From CALNYZ01 sp942490945 (GTDB lineage Bacteria > Pseudomonadota > Gammaproteobacteria > UBA6429 > Thiohalophilaceae), in assembly GCA_942490945.1 (NCBI GenBank), contig CALNYZ010000044.1:744001-808000 (forward strand): a DNA stretch of 64,000 nucleotides, given 5' to 3'. This document shows, piece by piece, positions 39,619 to 47,579 of this stretch. The notes under the pieces are model-generated. The model saw nothing but the letters and a program-made list of their open reading frames with translations. It was not told where the DNA came from and made no database searches. Every line of letters begins with the position of its first letter. The stretch's first letter is position 1. The translations under genes were made by a program, and so were the position numbers.

Positions 39619-40653
39619 ATGACATTAATAGCAGGATTTAAAGCTTATGGCACACCGTTTCTTATTGGTGACTTTTTAATAACCAATGATGGTAAAGAAG
39701 CTGGTTTACGAAAGAAAATTATAAGAATCTCAAATAATTTTGTTTTGGGATGGACAGGCCATTTAATGGCAGCTGACCTTATAATAAAAGTACTCCAAGA
39801 CTCACTTCAAAACAATAATCCTGACTTTACTACTGTAGAAGAAGTATTACTTAATTTTGATATCGCTGAATTAGGAAAACAGAGTTGCCATTTGATTTGC
39901 TGGGTTATAGATCAAAAAGAACAGCATTGTTTTCGCTGGAATTCTCAATATCCAGACACAATTTTCCCTGGCTGTCCATTATATGATGGCAGTGGTGATC
40001 GGCTAATAGAAGCCATGGCTGGCGACAAAGGTCTGTTTGATAAAAATAATCCCTCTCATGAATCATTACTTAGAGCAAAAAGTTCCGTAATTGAGATTTT
40101 ATCAAAATTGTATGAATCCGAGTTAAATAGTGAACCAAATAGAAAATACGGTTTTGGTTTTGGTTATGAAGCCCTTTTCCTTTCTGAAAACAATAAATTT
40201 GAATATCTAGATAATATTTTATATTTGGGTATGGACTTTTATTTCGATAACGGTGAAAAATTTGTAAAATCAATTTTTTGTGATTCGTTGGCAAAATATA
40301 TTGCACTTCAGAATTTCAGTTATATCTGTAAATTTAGCATAAAAAATGATCGTCAAGATAGAAGTATCATCACTCCACTTGGCCATTCTTCAAAAACAAC
40401 TGCCGTTAATTTACTACAAAATATAATGGTAGATAAAAATTTTCCTCTTAAGGCCGAATATTATTGTATAGTAGCAGTATTTCATTCCCCTGATTTTGAA
40501 AGCTTTCCCATCACGTATATAATAGATCGTGATGATCAACCTCCCATTCAAATTAAAATACAAGACAATACATTACACTATGGTCAAAATACTGAATACA
40601 TTGAACGTATCTTCAAAATAGTCAAACAAGATATTATAAAACGACGTAAATAA
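39619..40653 (+). CDS. proteasome/HslV-like N-terminal-threonine hydrolase, orphan
   Basis: 344 residues, visibly AT-rich. The N-terminus matches the Ntn hydrolase pattern of HslV/proteasome beta: after Met removal Thr1 begins TLIAGFKAYG...FLIGD with Asp at mature position 17 (as Asp17 of HslV), Lys at 31-32 in RKKIIRI (as Lys33), FVLGWTGHLMAADLIIK corresponding to the glycine-containing hairpin and helix, and DGSG (residues 123-126) where the proteasome has its Gly-Ser-Gly with the helper serine. The domain would end around residue 200; the remaining 140 residues are unrecognised. Longer than HslV (about 175) and Anbu. No AAA+ unfoldase is encoded nearby. Starts with ATG without a strong ribosome site. 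Flanked by repeat-like tags. Confidence 0.6.
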   Translation: MTLIAGFKAYGTPFLIGDFLITNDGKEAGLRKKIIRISNNFVLGWTGHLMAADLIIKVLQDSLQNNNPDFTTVEEVLLNFDIAELGKQSCHLICWVIDQKEQHCFRWNSQYPDTIFPGCPLYDGSGDRLIEAMAGDKGLFDKNNPSHESLLRAKSSVIEILSKLYESELNSEPNRKYGFGFGYEALFLSENNKFEYLDNILYLGMDFYFDNGEKFVKSIFCDSLAKYIALQNFSYICKFSIKNDRQDRSIITPLGHSSKTTAVNLLQNIMVDKNFPLKAEYYCIVAVFHSPDFESFPITYIIDRDDQPPIQIKIQDNTLHYGQNTEYIERIFKIVKQDIIKRRK

Positions 40654-40654
40654 T

Positions 40655-40700
40655 AAGGGACAGACCACGATTTTCAACTAATGGGGACAGATTTATTTAA
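40655..40700 (+). repeat. double GGGACAGA tag downstream of the hydrolase gene
   Basis: GGGACAGACCACGATTTTC and then GGGGACAGATTTATTT, two short motifs often found as relics of REP-type elements in proteobacterial genomes. Together with the tag at 39571 they bracket the gene at 39619. Confidence 0.4.
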
Positions 40701-40714
40701 TTAGCGTAATTATT

Positions 40715-41030
40715 ATGACTGGCATCAATTTTGTGAAAAAAATATATCTGCGCCCATTATTTATTTATCTTTTTACAGGACTATTTATCATTACCGGGTG
40801 TTCTAATAAAACGCCGCAGGACTTCTTTGATTTCAGACTGCTTGCTGACTTTTTTGAGTTGTCAGAAAACGACACATCAGTATTAAAAGCCGCCATGCAG
40901 AAGCAAGGCAAGGGGTTGATTACACAATCCGGCTATGCGTATGGAAAATTGCACATCATTTTGTTTCGCGCTTTTAGTTCCAGGGACAGGAACAAAACAA
41001 TTATACTTATGGCAAGCGAAGACCCTGCTC
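40715..41030 (+). pseudogene. lipoprotein gene truncated by an IS remnant
   Basis: About 105 codons of a lipoprotein: basic start, membrane core FIYLFTGLFIITGCSNK with the lipobox Ile-Thr-Gly-Cys, then a soluble start with FELSENDTSVLK. The reading frame runs on to 41194 but from 41031 it passes into the IS element and reads antisense IS sequence, so the native C-terminus is lost. Function unknown. Confidence 0.6.
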
Positions 41031-41363
41031 TGATTTGCCTCCCAAAATCCGTCCACTGTAAAAGTGAGGGTGACATCATGCCACCTGTTGTAACGGTTGT
41101 CGGTGTTTTGAGCTCACTGTTTTCGCGCTCCAAGTCTTTTAACCGGCGCACCTCTGAGGTTTCCATACCGCCATATTTTTGCCGCCAACGATAAAAACTT
41201 TGCTCCGATACATTGTGTTCACGAATCACATCCCGGATCGGAATACCTTGCTCGGCTGCTTTTAATATCTTGATGATTTCTTCTTCGCTTCGACGTTTTC
41301 CCATTGTCTTCCTCCAGTGTTTAAGTCTAACATTTCATCTGGACGGAAATCTTGGGCTGGTCA
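41031..41363 (-). mobile_element. internally deleted IS3-family element
   Basis: Terminal repeats facing inward: TGATTTGCC...TCCGTCCA from 41031 and TGACCAGCC...TCCGTCCA from 41363 on the other strand (one-base gap, otherwise similar). Between them only the first 66 codons of an IS3 OrfA remain (41107-41304, minus), so OrfB and most of OrfA are deleted. No target duplication is visible; left and right flanks belong to different truncated genes, pointing to recombination or deletion rather than simple insertion. Confidence 0.8.
41107..41304 (-). pseudogene. IS3 OrfA fragment
   Basis: 66 recognisable residues of the helix-turn-helix OrfA: KRRSEEEIIKILKAAEQG, VSEQSFYRWRQKYGG, LKDLERENSELK. After this the frame departs from the family and continues in unrelated sequence. 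GGAGGAAGAC precedes the ATG. Confidence 0.85.
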
Positions 41364-41540
41364 AGATCGCTGCTCGCTGCCGACCTCGTCGATGAATTGT
41401 TACTTACGATCGAACCAGTCATCCTTGGCGGGGGAAAAACGATATTCACCGAGAACGGAAAGGCGCTTCCTTTCACGCTGGAATCGACAACCAAAGCTAG
41501 CACAGGCGCGCAGGTTTGCCGGTATGTTCGCGCTCGGTAG
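41364..41540 (+). pseudogene. C-terminal fragment of a dihydrofolate reductase/RibD-C-like protein
   Basis: The frame from the IS end to a stop at 41540 encodes LLAADLVDELLLTIEPVILGGGKTIF, which is the C-terminal half of the DHFR-like RibD_C family (the LVDEL..PVILGGGK motif). The N-terminal part is missing because of the adjacent IS element. GC content looks higher than the flanking genes, suggesting an origin outside this region. Confidence 0.7.
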
Positions 41541-41551
41541 CTTGATCTTGC

Positions 41552-41667
41552 GGCGGTTAACACTGTGCCCCCGAACTTTGGCGGCTGCCGCCAAGCGCGC
41601 GTTCTATGCGATGATGGAAATGACAAAAATCGGCGTCCGTGCAATTGAGGCAGCGCTTCGCGGCTGA
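41552..41667 (+). pseudogene. possible VOC/PhnB-like C-terminal remnant
   Basis: The frame ending at 41667 reads AAAAKRAFYAMMEMTKIGVRAIEAALRG, like the C-terminal tail of VOC/PhnB-type proteins (AMM-x-M-x-KI-x-(V/I)-x-AIEAA). Only this tail remains. A weak assignment on a short segment. Confidence 0.35.
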
Positions 41668-41777
41668 TTGGCGGTTACAATTCGCTGCAGGGTCGACAGC
41701 ACTGACGGGCCGCGCCCTACGCGCCGTTTATTTTATCGTTAACATCACTATAAAAAACATACAGGCAAGTATACATA

Positions 41778-42092
41778 ATGGATTTTCTTACATTTAAAAG
41801 CTTTATTAGCACCGAGGTTTTAATAATATTTTATTATCTGGGTGCAATTGTATTGCCGATTGTTTTATGGCTATTACTTGCCTGGCTTATGCGAAAATTC
41901 GGCTTGATAAATGCGGCATATGAAAGTGGGAAGGAAATAGTATGGCAATCATTAAATAAAAAACAACAAACCAAGTTAGCAGCATTTTTTGTAACTTTAT
42001 TTCTATTCATGGAGCTATTCTGGCGAATGTTTTTTGAGTTTCTAATTGCCTATATGCAAATGCGTGATGCATTATTGCGAACGCCGCTCTAA
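41778..42092 (+). CDS. small two-helix membrane protein
   Basis: 104 residues with membrane segments at about 10-38 and 66-92 and a basic loop (MRKFGLINAAYESGKEIVWQSLNKKQQTK). Resembles DUF4282-type small membrane proteins loosely, but I am not certain of the family. No ribosome site of note. Confidence 0.5.
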   Translation: MDFLTFKSFISTEVLIIFYYLGAIVLPIVLWLLLAWLMRKFGLINAAYESGKEIVWQSLNKKQQTKLAAFFVTLFLFMELFWRMFFEFLIAYMQMRDALLRTPL

Positions 42093-42231
42093 ACCAAATA
42101 ATGGAATATGCTAACGACATTTGGGGTCAGCGCAAAAAATACATGGCTGGTTAAGTCGAGTTTTTATAACCGTCCCAGGAAAAAGTACCAACAATAATTC
42201 AGGCCAATTTTCAGCAAGCGATTATTCGTAT

Positions 42232-42257
42232 CCTGGTGATGAAAATTAATCACCAGG
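42232..42257. other. hairpin in the 42.1-42.3 kb gap
   Basis: CCTGGTGAT / ATCACCAGG, 9-bp perfect stem with an 8-base loop, without an adjoining T-run. The remainder of this gap (42093-42327) shows nothing I can name. Confidence 0.4.
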
Positions 42258-42327
42258 GCCCGACAATGTATCGAGGCATTGTATCTTGTAAATTTGACTG
42301 TTCAACGTGCCTAAATCAATTACAAAT

Positions 42328-42552
42328 TTAAGTGGTTACCTGGCCGACTATTCGTCGTACCCAGGGAGCCACAATCGCGACTGTCGGAAACGCTACCGGC
42401 CATGTTGTTATACAGCTTTTAAACCACTGCGCCAGGAACCCGGCGTGAATTCCCTGCGAGATGGCAAGAACAAATGCGGAGACAATGCAAACCATAATAG
42501 CAGAGAGCAACGCGCTAAATAATATTGGTGCAAAACGAGCAGGAATACGCAT
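42328..42552 (-). CDS. DUF2798 membrane protein
   Basis: 74 residues. MRIPARFAPILFSALLSAIMVCIVS opening and GFLAQWFKSCITTWPVAFPTVAIVAPWVRRIV are the DUF2798 signature: two membrane helices with a conserved TWPVAFP. GGAGA lies 8 bases before the ATG. Located 56 bases after the DUF2938 gene, on the same strand, and probably controlled by the MerR regulator. Confidence 0.85.
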   Translation of the reverse strand: MRIPARFAPILFSALLSAIMVCIVSAFVLAISQGIHAGFLAQWFKSCITTWPVAFPTVAIVAPWVRRIVGQVTT

Positions 42553-42608
42553 ATATATTCTCCTATATCATCGTGTAATAAAAAAGTTACTGTTGATTTG
42601 GTTTACTT

Positions 42609-43100
42609 TCATATTGAAGTGACAAGGTGTAACACCCAGCCCATTGCATATAGGCCAATGCCAAAAACCACGTGGGTAATGAGGCTCTGCAATCGGGCAG
42701 AAGCAGGGTGTGGTGTTCGGGATGCAGCAATACCGGCACCCATACCCGGCTGCATTATTAAAAATGGCGCCGCAACAGTACCAATGCCAACAGCAAGTGC
42801 GGGCCCAATTGTTGGCTGCTGGATCCATATGAACCCCCAGATACCGAGAAGCAATGCTGCATACGCTGTACCTATCAGGTAATGGGCTGTCCAGCCGATA
42901 ATGTGTTCGCCACGTATTGGTAATGACGCCGCGATAGCCTTGTGTCGAAAACGCCCACGAAGCATGTGCCCAAACCAGCGCCCCACCAACCCATAATTTG
43001 GTGGCGCGATGCCGAGCAACAGCTTACGTATAACTCCCCACAAGTCCATGACCGCAGTCGCACCGATTCCGATGAATAAGGTAACGAGTAAATATTCCAT
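42609..43100 (-). CDS. DUF2938 membrane protein
   Basis: 163 residues with four membrane helices (about 3-20, 72-92, 97-115, 138-158). MEYLLVTLFIGIGATAVMDLWG, NYGLVGRWFGHM, GEHIIGWTAHYLIG are the DUF2938 hallmarks. Function unknown. It is the first gene behind a MerR-type promoter and divergent from merR. Confidence 0.85.
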   Translation of the reverse strand: MEYLLVTLFIGIGATAVMDLWGVIRKLLLGIAPPNYGLVGRWFGHMLRGRFRHKAIAASLPIRGEHIIGWTAHYLIGTAYAALLLGIWGFIWIQQPTIGPALAVGIGTVAAPFLIMQPGMGAGIAASRTPHPASARLQSLITHVVFGIGLYAMGWVLHLVTSI

Positions 43101-43139
43101 GTCTCACTCCTTTGTTTGTCTAGATTTGGACATGGTGAT

Positions 43140-43170
43140 AGCATACAACTTCAAGTCGACTTTAAGTCAA
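43140..43170 (-). promoter_or_regulatory. MerR-type divergent promoter and operator
   Basis: On the minus strand: -35 TTGACT (43170-43165), spacer of exactly 19 bases, -10 TATGCT (43145-43140). The spacer holds the near-perfect palindrome ACTTCAAGTC-GACTTTAAGT (43148-43167, one mismatch). A 19-bp spacer with an operator inside is the hallmark of promoters activated by DNA distortion by MerR-family regulators. It drives the DUF2938/DUF2798 genes; the merR gene starts 14 bases away on the other strand. Confidence 0.85.
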
Positions 43171-43180
43171 GGAGGTTGCG

Positions 43181-43603
43181 ATGGATATTTCCGAAGTGGC
43201 AAAACGTTCCGGCGTTCCTGCCTCAACGCTACGCTACTATGAAGATAAAGGCCTGGTCACTTCGATTGGCAGGCGGGGCCTACGTCGATTATTCCACGCC
43301 AATGTGTTGGAACGTCTTGCGCTCATTGCTCTGGGACGCTCGGCAGGTTTTTCTTTGGACGAAATCGCTCCAATGTTGGGATCTGAAGGAAAACCCAAGA
43401 TTGACAGAGAGTTACTGGTGACCAAGGCAGATGAACTCGACAGGTCCATTCAAAAGTTGAAGGCGATGCGAGATGGCCTTCGCCATGCGGCTGTCTGTTC
43501 TGCACCGAGCCATATGGAATGCCCGAAGTTTCGCCGCCTATTGGGATTAGCCGCAGCCGGGGCTATTGGGGGTAGCAACAAGAAGACGTCACCACGGAAG
43601 TAA
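43181..43603 (+). CDS. MerR-family transcriptional regulator
   Basis: 140 residues. Winged helix-turn-helix (DISEVAKRSGVPASTLRYYEDKGLV), the FSLDEI segment and the dimer helix (about 75-110). The C-terminal CSAPSHMEC holds two cysteines 8 apart that may sense metal or redox, but SoxR's Cys4 iron-sulfur motif is absent. AAGGAGG precedes the start. The recognised operator-promoter is adjacent, so it presumably activates the DUF2938/DUF2798 pair. The signal is unknown. Confidence 0.9.
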   Translation: MDISEVAKRSGVPASTLRYYEDKGLVTSIGRRGLRRLFHANVLERLALIALGRSAGFSLDEIAPMLGSEGKPKIDRELLVTKADELDRSIQKLKAMRDGLRHAAVCSAPSHMECPKFRRLLGLAAAGAIGGSNKKTSPRK

Positions 43604-43654
43604 CTGCCTGTCAAAACAAAGTAGCTGGCTTTAATTTTCACATCGTTCTGTTTT

Positions 43655-43864
43655 TTAGCTTGATACGTCTTCACGTTTACAGGCCATCAAAAGATAGCGC
43701 GAGACTACGTAACTTGCTGGTCGGTATGTAACAACAAGGCAACAAGCCATAATTGGGAAGAAAAACATCGCAAGTATAATCAGAAAATCACCGCCCAGGC
43801 GAACAATCAATAACAAGGTTATAACAAAACAAAATACCCAATCGCAAATACCACATATTTCTGT
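43655..43864 (-). pseudogene. fragment of a small membrane protein without start codon
   Basis: On the minus strand an open frame of about 69 codons reads a two-helix membrane pattern ending YLLMACKREDVSS and a stop at 43655. No ATG or GTG is available at its N-terminus (first codon after the stop is ACA), so it is probably decayed. Rest of the 43.6-44.07 kb gap holds no other recognisable feature. Confidence 0.3.
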
Positions 43865-44069
43865 TTACATTTTTTATGTCAGTACAGACTCCCTGCGTCA
43901 CGTCGTTTGTCATCAGCTTTTTTAATATTGGCCTTGTAAGCAATTAGCCAGTGATTGGCTACTGGGCCGGGGTTTCGCATATACAGTTGCGTTCCCGACA
44001 CTTATTCTTGTATCACCCTTGAGCATAAGCTTGTCAAGCTCAACGAAAACAAGAACAAAATAACAATTA

Positions 44070-44324
44070 ATGAAAGATATTCTATATTTCGACAAAATGC
44101 TTACCCCAAAAATCATTACTTTCGTTTATTGGCTGCTGCTCTTGGGTGCTGTTATTGGCGGCCTGGCATCAATGTTTGGCGGGTTCGGTGGATTTACAAT
44201 CGGCAAATTCTTTATGGGTATAATATATGCCTTGGGTGGTGCAATTGGCGCAAGGATATGGTGCGAGCTGCTTATTGTATTATTTAAAATGAATGAGGCG
44301 CTACAGCAAATCAGAGACAAATAA
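44070..44324 (+). CDS. DUF4282-family membrane protein
   Basis: 84 residues with two membrane helices. FDKMLTPKIITFVYWL and RIWCELLIVLFKMNEALQQIR are characteristic of DUF4282. Function unknown. Stand-alone within the decayed accessory region. Confidence 0.8.
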   Translation: MKDILYFDKMLTPKIITFVYWLLLLGAVIGGLASMFGGFGGFTIGKFFMGIIYALGGAIGARIWCELLIVLFKMNEALQQIRDK

Positions 44325-44460
44325 ATTTAACTGATAAGACTGCTGCGCCTGATCAGCATGAATTCTCTCAACACCCTTATATTTAAACAGGAAGCGGGCA
44401 GTACAGCATAGAAATACACTTTGTGAATTTATAAACAGTCCTGATCTTTTGTCAGACTAA

Positions 44461-44782
44461 GCCTTTGCCTTTACCACCCAATTTCTGATCATTATATCGC
44501 TAGTATCATTTTATGTAGACACGCTTCCTGACCTGTCGATGAACACAAGGAAATTACTGGATTACATAGAAGCCATTACCATCATTATATTTACGCTGGA
44601 ATATGTGCTTCACATTGTGATTGCGGAGAAAAAATTCCGCTATATTTTCAGTTTACGGGCTGATTTAGTTGGCCGTCATACTTTCATTTTATATTTCGGC
44701 TGGTTTCGGCCCGCGAGCTTTCAGGCTGCTGCGGTTGATGCGCATTCTGAAATTATTCAAATATAATCAGACAGCAAAATGA
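44461..44782 (+). pseudogene. voltage-gated-type potassium channel remnant, frameshifted
   Basis: One frame (from 44461) reads LIIISLVSFYVDTLPDLS...LDYIEAITIIIFTLEYVLHIVIAEKKFRYIFS, which is helices S1-S2 of a small Kv channel. Near 44680-44705 the frame is lost, and the third frame continues with GPRAFRLLRLMRILKLFKYNQTAK, the arginine-rich S4. The pore and filter are absent. So this is a decayed channel gene. Confidence 0.75.
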
Positions 44783-44843
44783 CTTGACCGTGCTTGTGTA
44801 ATAGTAAAAGCGGTTAATATTAGTTGTTGCGCTGATTCCATTT

Positions 44844-44871
44844 ATACCATTTGTGTGCAAATAAATGGTAT
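44844..44871. other. 9-bp inverted repeat upstream of the SulP gene
   Basis: ATACCATTT and AAATGGTAT separated by 10 bases. Size and symmetry suit a dimeric regulator site. It lies about 165 bases upstream of the SulP start. The 254-base gap around it shows nothing else. Confidence 0.35.
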
Positions 44872-45036
44872 TCTTGCATTACTCCACCCGGCAAAAATTT
44901 ACCGTCCAGGGCTGAATAACGAGGGGTCTATGAGCAGTTTTTTTAACAGCACTTTACTTCCGGTATTAAATCACATACTACAAGTCAGCCTGCATAGTTC
45001 TGTTCAGGCTTCTTTCGTGCGGTCAGCTACTTAATC

Positions 45037-46725
45037 ATGTTTTCTGCGCTAACAAAATCATTACAAAGCAAACCTTCGCTTGTTGATATTCAGGCCAATG
45101 TACTCGCTGGCTTAACGGTTGGTGTCATCGCGCTGCCACTATCCATGGCGCTGGCCATTGCCAGCGGCGTTGCCCCCCAGCATGGTTTATACACGGCGAT
45201 CATTGCAGGTATTGTTATTGCCTTAACAGGTGGCTCGAAGGTCAATATATCCGGGCCGACTGCGGCGTTTGTTGTCGTCTTGTTGCCTATTGTTCAGAAA
45301 TTTGGCCTGGGCGGACTGCTACTTAGTGGTTTTATGGCGGGCGTTATTCTGGTGCTACTGGGCGTTAGCAAGCTTGGCAAGCTCATTGAGATCGTACCTT
45401 ACCCGGTAGTGATTGGTTTTACCGCAGGCATTGGTGTGGTCATCGCTACCTTTCAAATACAGGATTTTTTAGGTCTCGACGTTATGCCAATGAACGGCCA
45501 CTATCTTGCCAAACTGGCTTCCATTGTGCATAGCTTGCCGTCCGCTCACTGGCAGGAGACCTTGATTGGGGGTCTGACGCTTGCCACGCTGTTAATGTGG
45601 CCGCGCTTCCGTTCTAAAATACCCGGCCATCTGGTCGCCCTGTTTGTTGGTGCGATTTGCGCGTGGCTGCTCAGTCAGCTTAGCCCGGAATTTTCTGTTG
45701 CTACCATTGGCAGTCGCTTTCACTATGACATTAATGGCGCGGTCGGTAACGGGATTCCCGCCATCCTGCCATCCTTTGAGTGGCCCTGGAACTTGCCCGG
45801 CGCTGATGGTAAACCGATTGGCTTGAGTTTTGAACTTGTCAGGTTACTGCTACCGGCTGCGATAACCATTGCGATACTGGGAGCGCTGGAATCGTTGTTA
45901 TGTGCTGTGGTTGCCGATGGCATGTCGGGTAAAAAGCATAACCCTAATGATGAGCTTATCGGTCAGGGGCTTGGCAATATGATCACACCCCTGTTTGGTG
46001 GCCTGCCGGCAACTGCCGCGATTGCACGAACAACGGCAAACATCAAGGCGGGTGGCAGTCTGCCGTTGGCATCTGTCACACATAGCCTGTTTATTCTTAT
46101 CGCTATTCTGGCGCTGTCACCCCTGCTGTCGTACATACCAATGGCTTCGATGGCGGCGTTGTTGTTGATAGTTGCATGGAACATGAGTGAGGCCAGACAT
46201 TTTGTGCGCACCGTTAAAATCGCACCAAGGGATGACGTTGCTGTGTTAGTGTTGTGTTTTCTGCTTACTGTGTTTTTCGATATGACGGTTGCCGTCGCGG
46301 TCGGCATGGGGCTGGCTGCAATGTTATTTATCCGTAAAAGTATCAGTTTAACGGACACATCAAAGCTGGAGAACAGCCATGATGATTACAAGCTGCCAGC
46401 ACATATAGCAGTGTATGATATTAACGGTCCGTTATTTTTCGGCTCGGCACAAAAAGCGTTAAAGACTATTTCTACCGTAACGCCTGATATCCGGATTGTC
46501 ATTCTTGATATGTCCGAAGTCACCATGCTTGATATGAGTGCCATTATTGCCATGGAATCAATTGCAGAAAATCTGGCCAAAAAAAATATTGCCCTGATCA
46601 TTAATAATTTGCAGCCGCGCATGATACTGAAATTACGCCGCGCCGGTATCCGGGAACAAACCGGTAAAGTAGAATTTGCGCAATCACTTACGGACAGTCT
46701 CGCGCTGGCGCATACAATGCACTAG
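45037..46725 (+). CDS. SulP-family inorganic anion transporter with STAS domain
   Basis: 562 residues: about eleven to fourteen membrane helices (20-430) with ANVLAGLTVGVIALPLSMALAIA and GSKVNISGPTAAFV, typical of SulP/SLC26 transporters, then a cytoplasmic STAS domain (about 445-555, IVILDMSEVTMLDMSAI). Substrate could be sulfate, bicarbonate or other monovalent/divalent anions; sequence does not decide. No carbonic anhydrase is fused. Confidence 0.92.
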   Translation: MFSALTKSLQSKPSLVDIQANVLAGLTVGVIALPLSMALAIASGVAPQHGLYTAIIAGIVIALTGGSKVNISGPTAAFVVVLLPIVQKFGLGGLLLSGFMAGVILVLLGVSKLGKLIEIVPYPVVIGFTAGIGVVIATFQIQDFLGLDVMPMNGHYLAKLASIVHSLPSAHWQETLIGGLTLATLLMWPRFRSKIPGHLVALFVGAICAWLLSQLSPEFSVATIGSRFHYDINGAVGNGIPAILPSFEWPWNLPGADGKPIGLSFELVRLLLPAAITIAILGALESLLCAVVADGMSGKKHNPNDELIGQGLGNMITPLFGGLPATAAIARTTANIKAGGSLPLASVTHSLFILIAILALSPLLSYIPMASMAALLLIVAWNMSEARHFVRTVKIAPRDDVAVLVLCFLLTVFFDMTVAVAVGMGLAAMLFIRKSISLTDTSKLENSHDDYKLPAHIAVYDINGPLFFGSAQKALKTISTVTPDIRIVILDMSEVTMLDMSAIIAMESIAENLAKKNIALIINNLQPRMILKLRRAGIREQTGKVEFAQSLTDSLALAHTMH

Positions 46726-46835
46726 TAACTATCTACATTCGTTCAAAACAATGCTGTACGGTTTTGTTCGTAACTTTAACCTCTGATATGTCGAAAGTTG
46801 GATACAGGCCAAAATATACATGTGAGGACTAATCC

Positions 46836-47579
46836 ATGCCTGAAAACGAAATCAAATATTATTCAGTATGGGATCGCACTACTCGCTTGTTTCACTGGAT
46901 AAATGTACTTTGTATTTCAGGTCTGGTTGCTGTTGGCGTCGTGATACTCAACGCTAAAACCCTGGGCGTGAGTGGTGATGGTAAAATTTTATTAAAAACG
47001 ATTCATGCTTATATTGGTTATGTTTTTGTACTGAACCTCATCTGGCGACTGGTTTGGGGGTTTATTGGTAATAAATATTCAAGATGGAAGGCAATATTAC
47101 CCTTCGGTAAAGGCTATTGGCGTTCGGTGAGTGAATATGTTGCTGGTGCAAAGTCTGGCAAGCCTCCTCAATATTTAGGTCATAATCCTGTAGCCAGACT
47201 CATGGTTGGGTTTTTGTTCCTGCTTCTGGTAACGCAAGCAACAACAGGTTTAATTCTGGCAGGAACAGATTTATATCTGCCACCGTTTGGTCATGAAATC
47301 GCGGAGTGGGTAACAGGCTCAGGCGAGGAACACGATAAAATTAAAAATCTCAAGCCCGGGTCCAAGGATGATGTGGATTCAGCTGCCTATGCTGAAATGC
47401 GTACATTCAGACAACCTTTTATAACAACCCATGTTTATACGTTTTATGTACTCCTTATTTCAATTATTTTACACATCGCAGCTGTTGTTTTAACCGAAGT
47501 AAGGGAAAAGAATGGACTTGTGTCAGCAATGTTTACCGGAAAAAAAATTACCTCCAGTAAACCTGTAGACCTGGATTAA
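46836..47579 (+). CDS. di-haem cytochrome b (b561 / hydrogenase b-type family)
   Basis: 247 residues with four to five membrane helices (about 22-40, 60-82, 115-137, 200-222). Histidines suited to haem ligation: LFHWIN, TIHAYIGY, THVYTFYVL, ILHIAAV. GAGGA precedes the start. It resembles cytochrome b subunits of Ni/Fe hydrogenases or thiosulfate/other periplasmic dehydrogenases, but no dehydrogenase subunit lies next to it, so the electron donor is unknown. Confidence 0.85.
   Translation: MPENEIKYYSVWDRTTRLFHWINVLCISGLVAVGVVILNAKTLGVSGDGKILLKTIHAYIGYVFVLNLIWRLVWGFIGNKYSRWKAILPFGKGYWRSVSEYVAGAKSGKPPQYLGHNPVARLMVGFLFLLLVTQATTGLILAGTDLYLPPFGHEIAEWVTGSGEEHDKIKNLKPGSKDDVDSAAYAEMRTFRQPFITTHVYTFYVLLISIILHIAAVVLTEVREKNGLVSAMFTGKKITSSKPVDLD

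Noticed and set aside
41638..41760. Integron attC-like site after the PhnB-like fragment
   Set aside because: Looked for because gene fragments are joined; no GTTRRRY/RYYYAAC pair with proper symmetry was found.
42307..42522. 71-codon plus-strand frame over the DUF2798 gene
   Set aside because: Antisense to a clear DUF2798 protein with ribosome site.
46836..47579. Cytochrome b as part of a hydrogenase operon
   Set aside because: No hydrogenase subunit genes nearby; only family membership can be stated.
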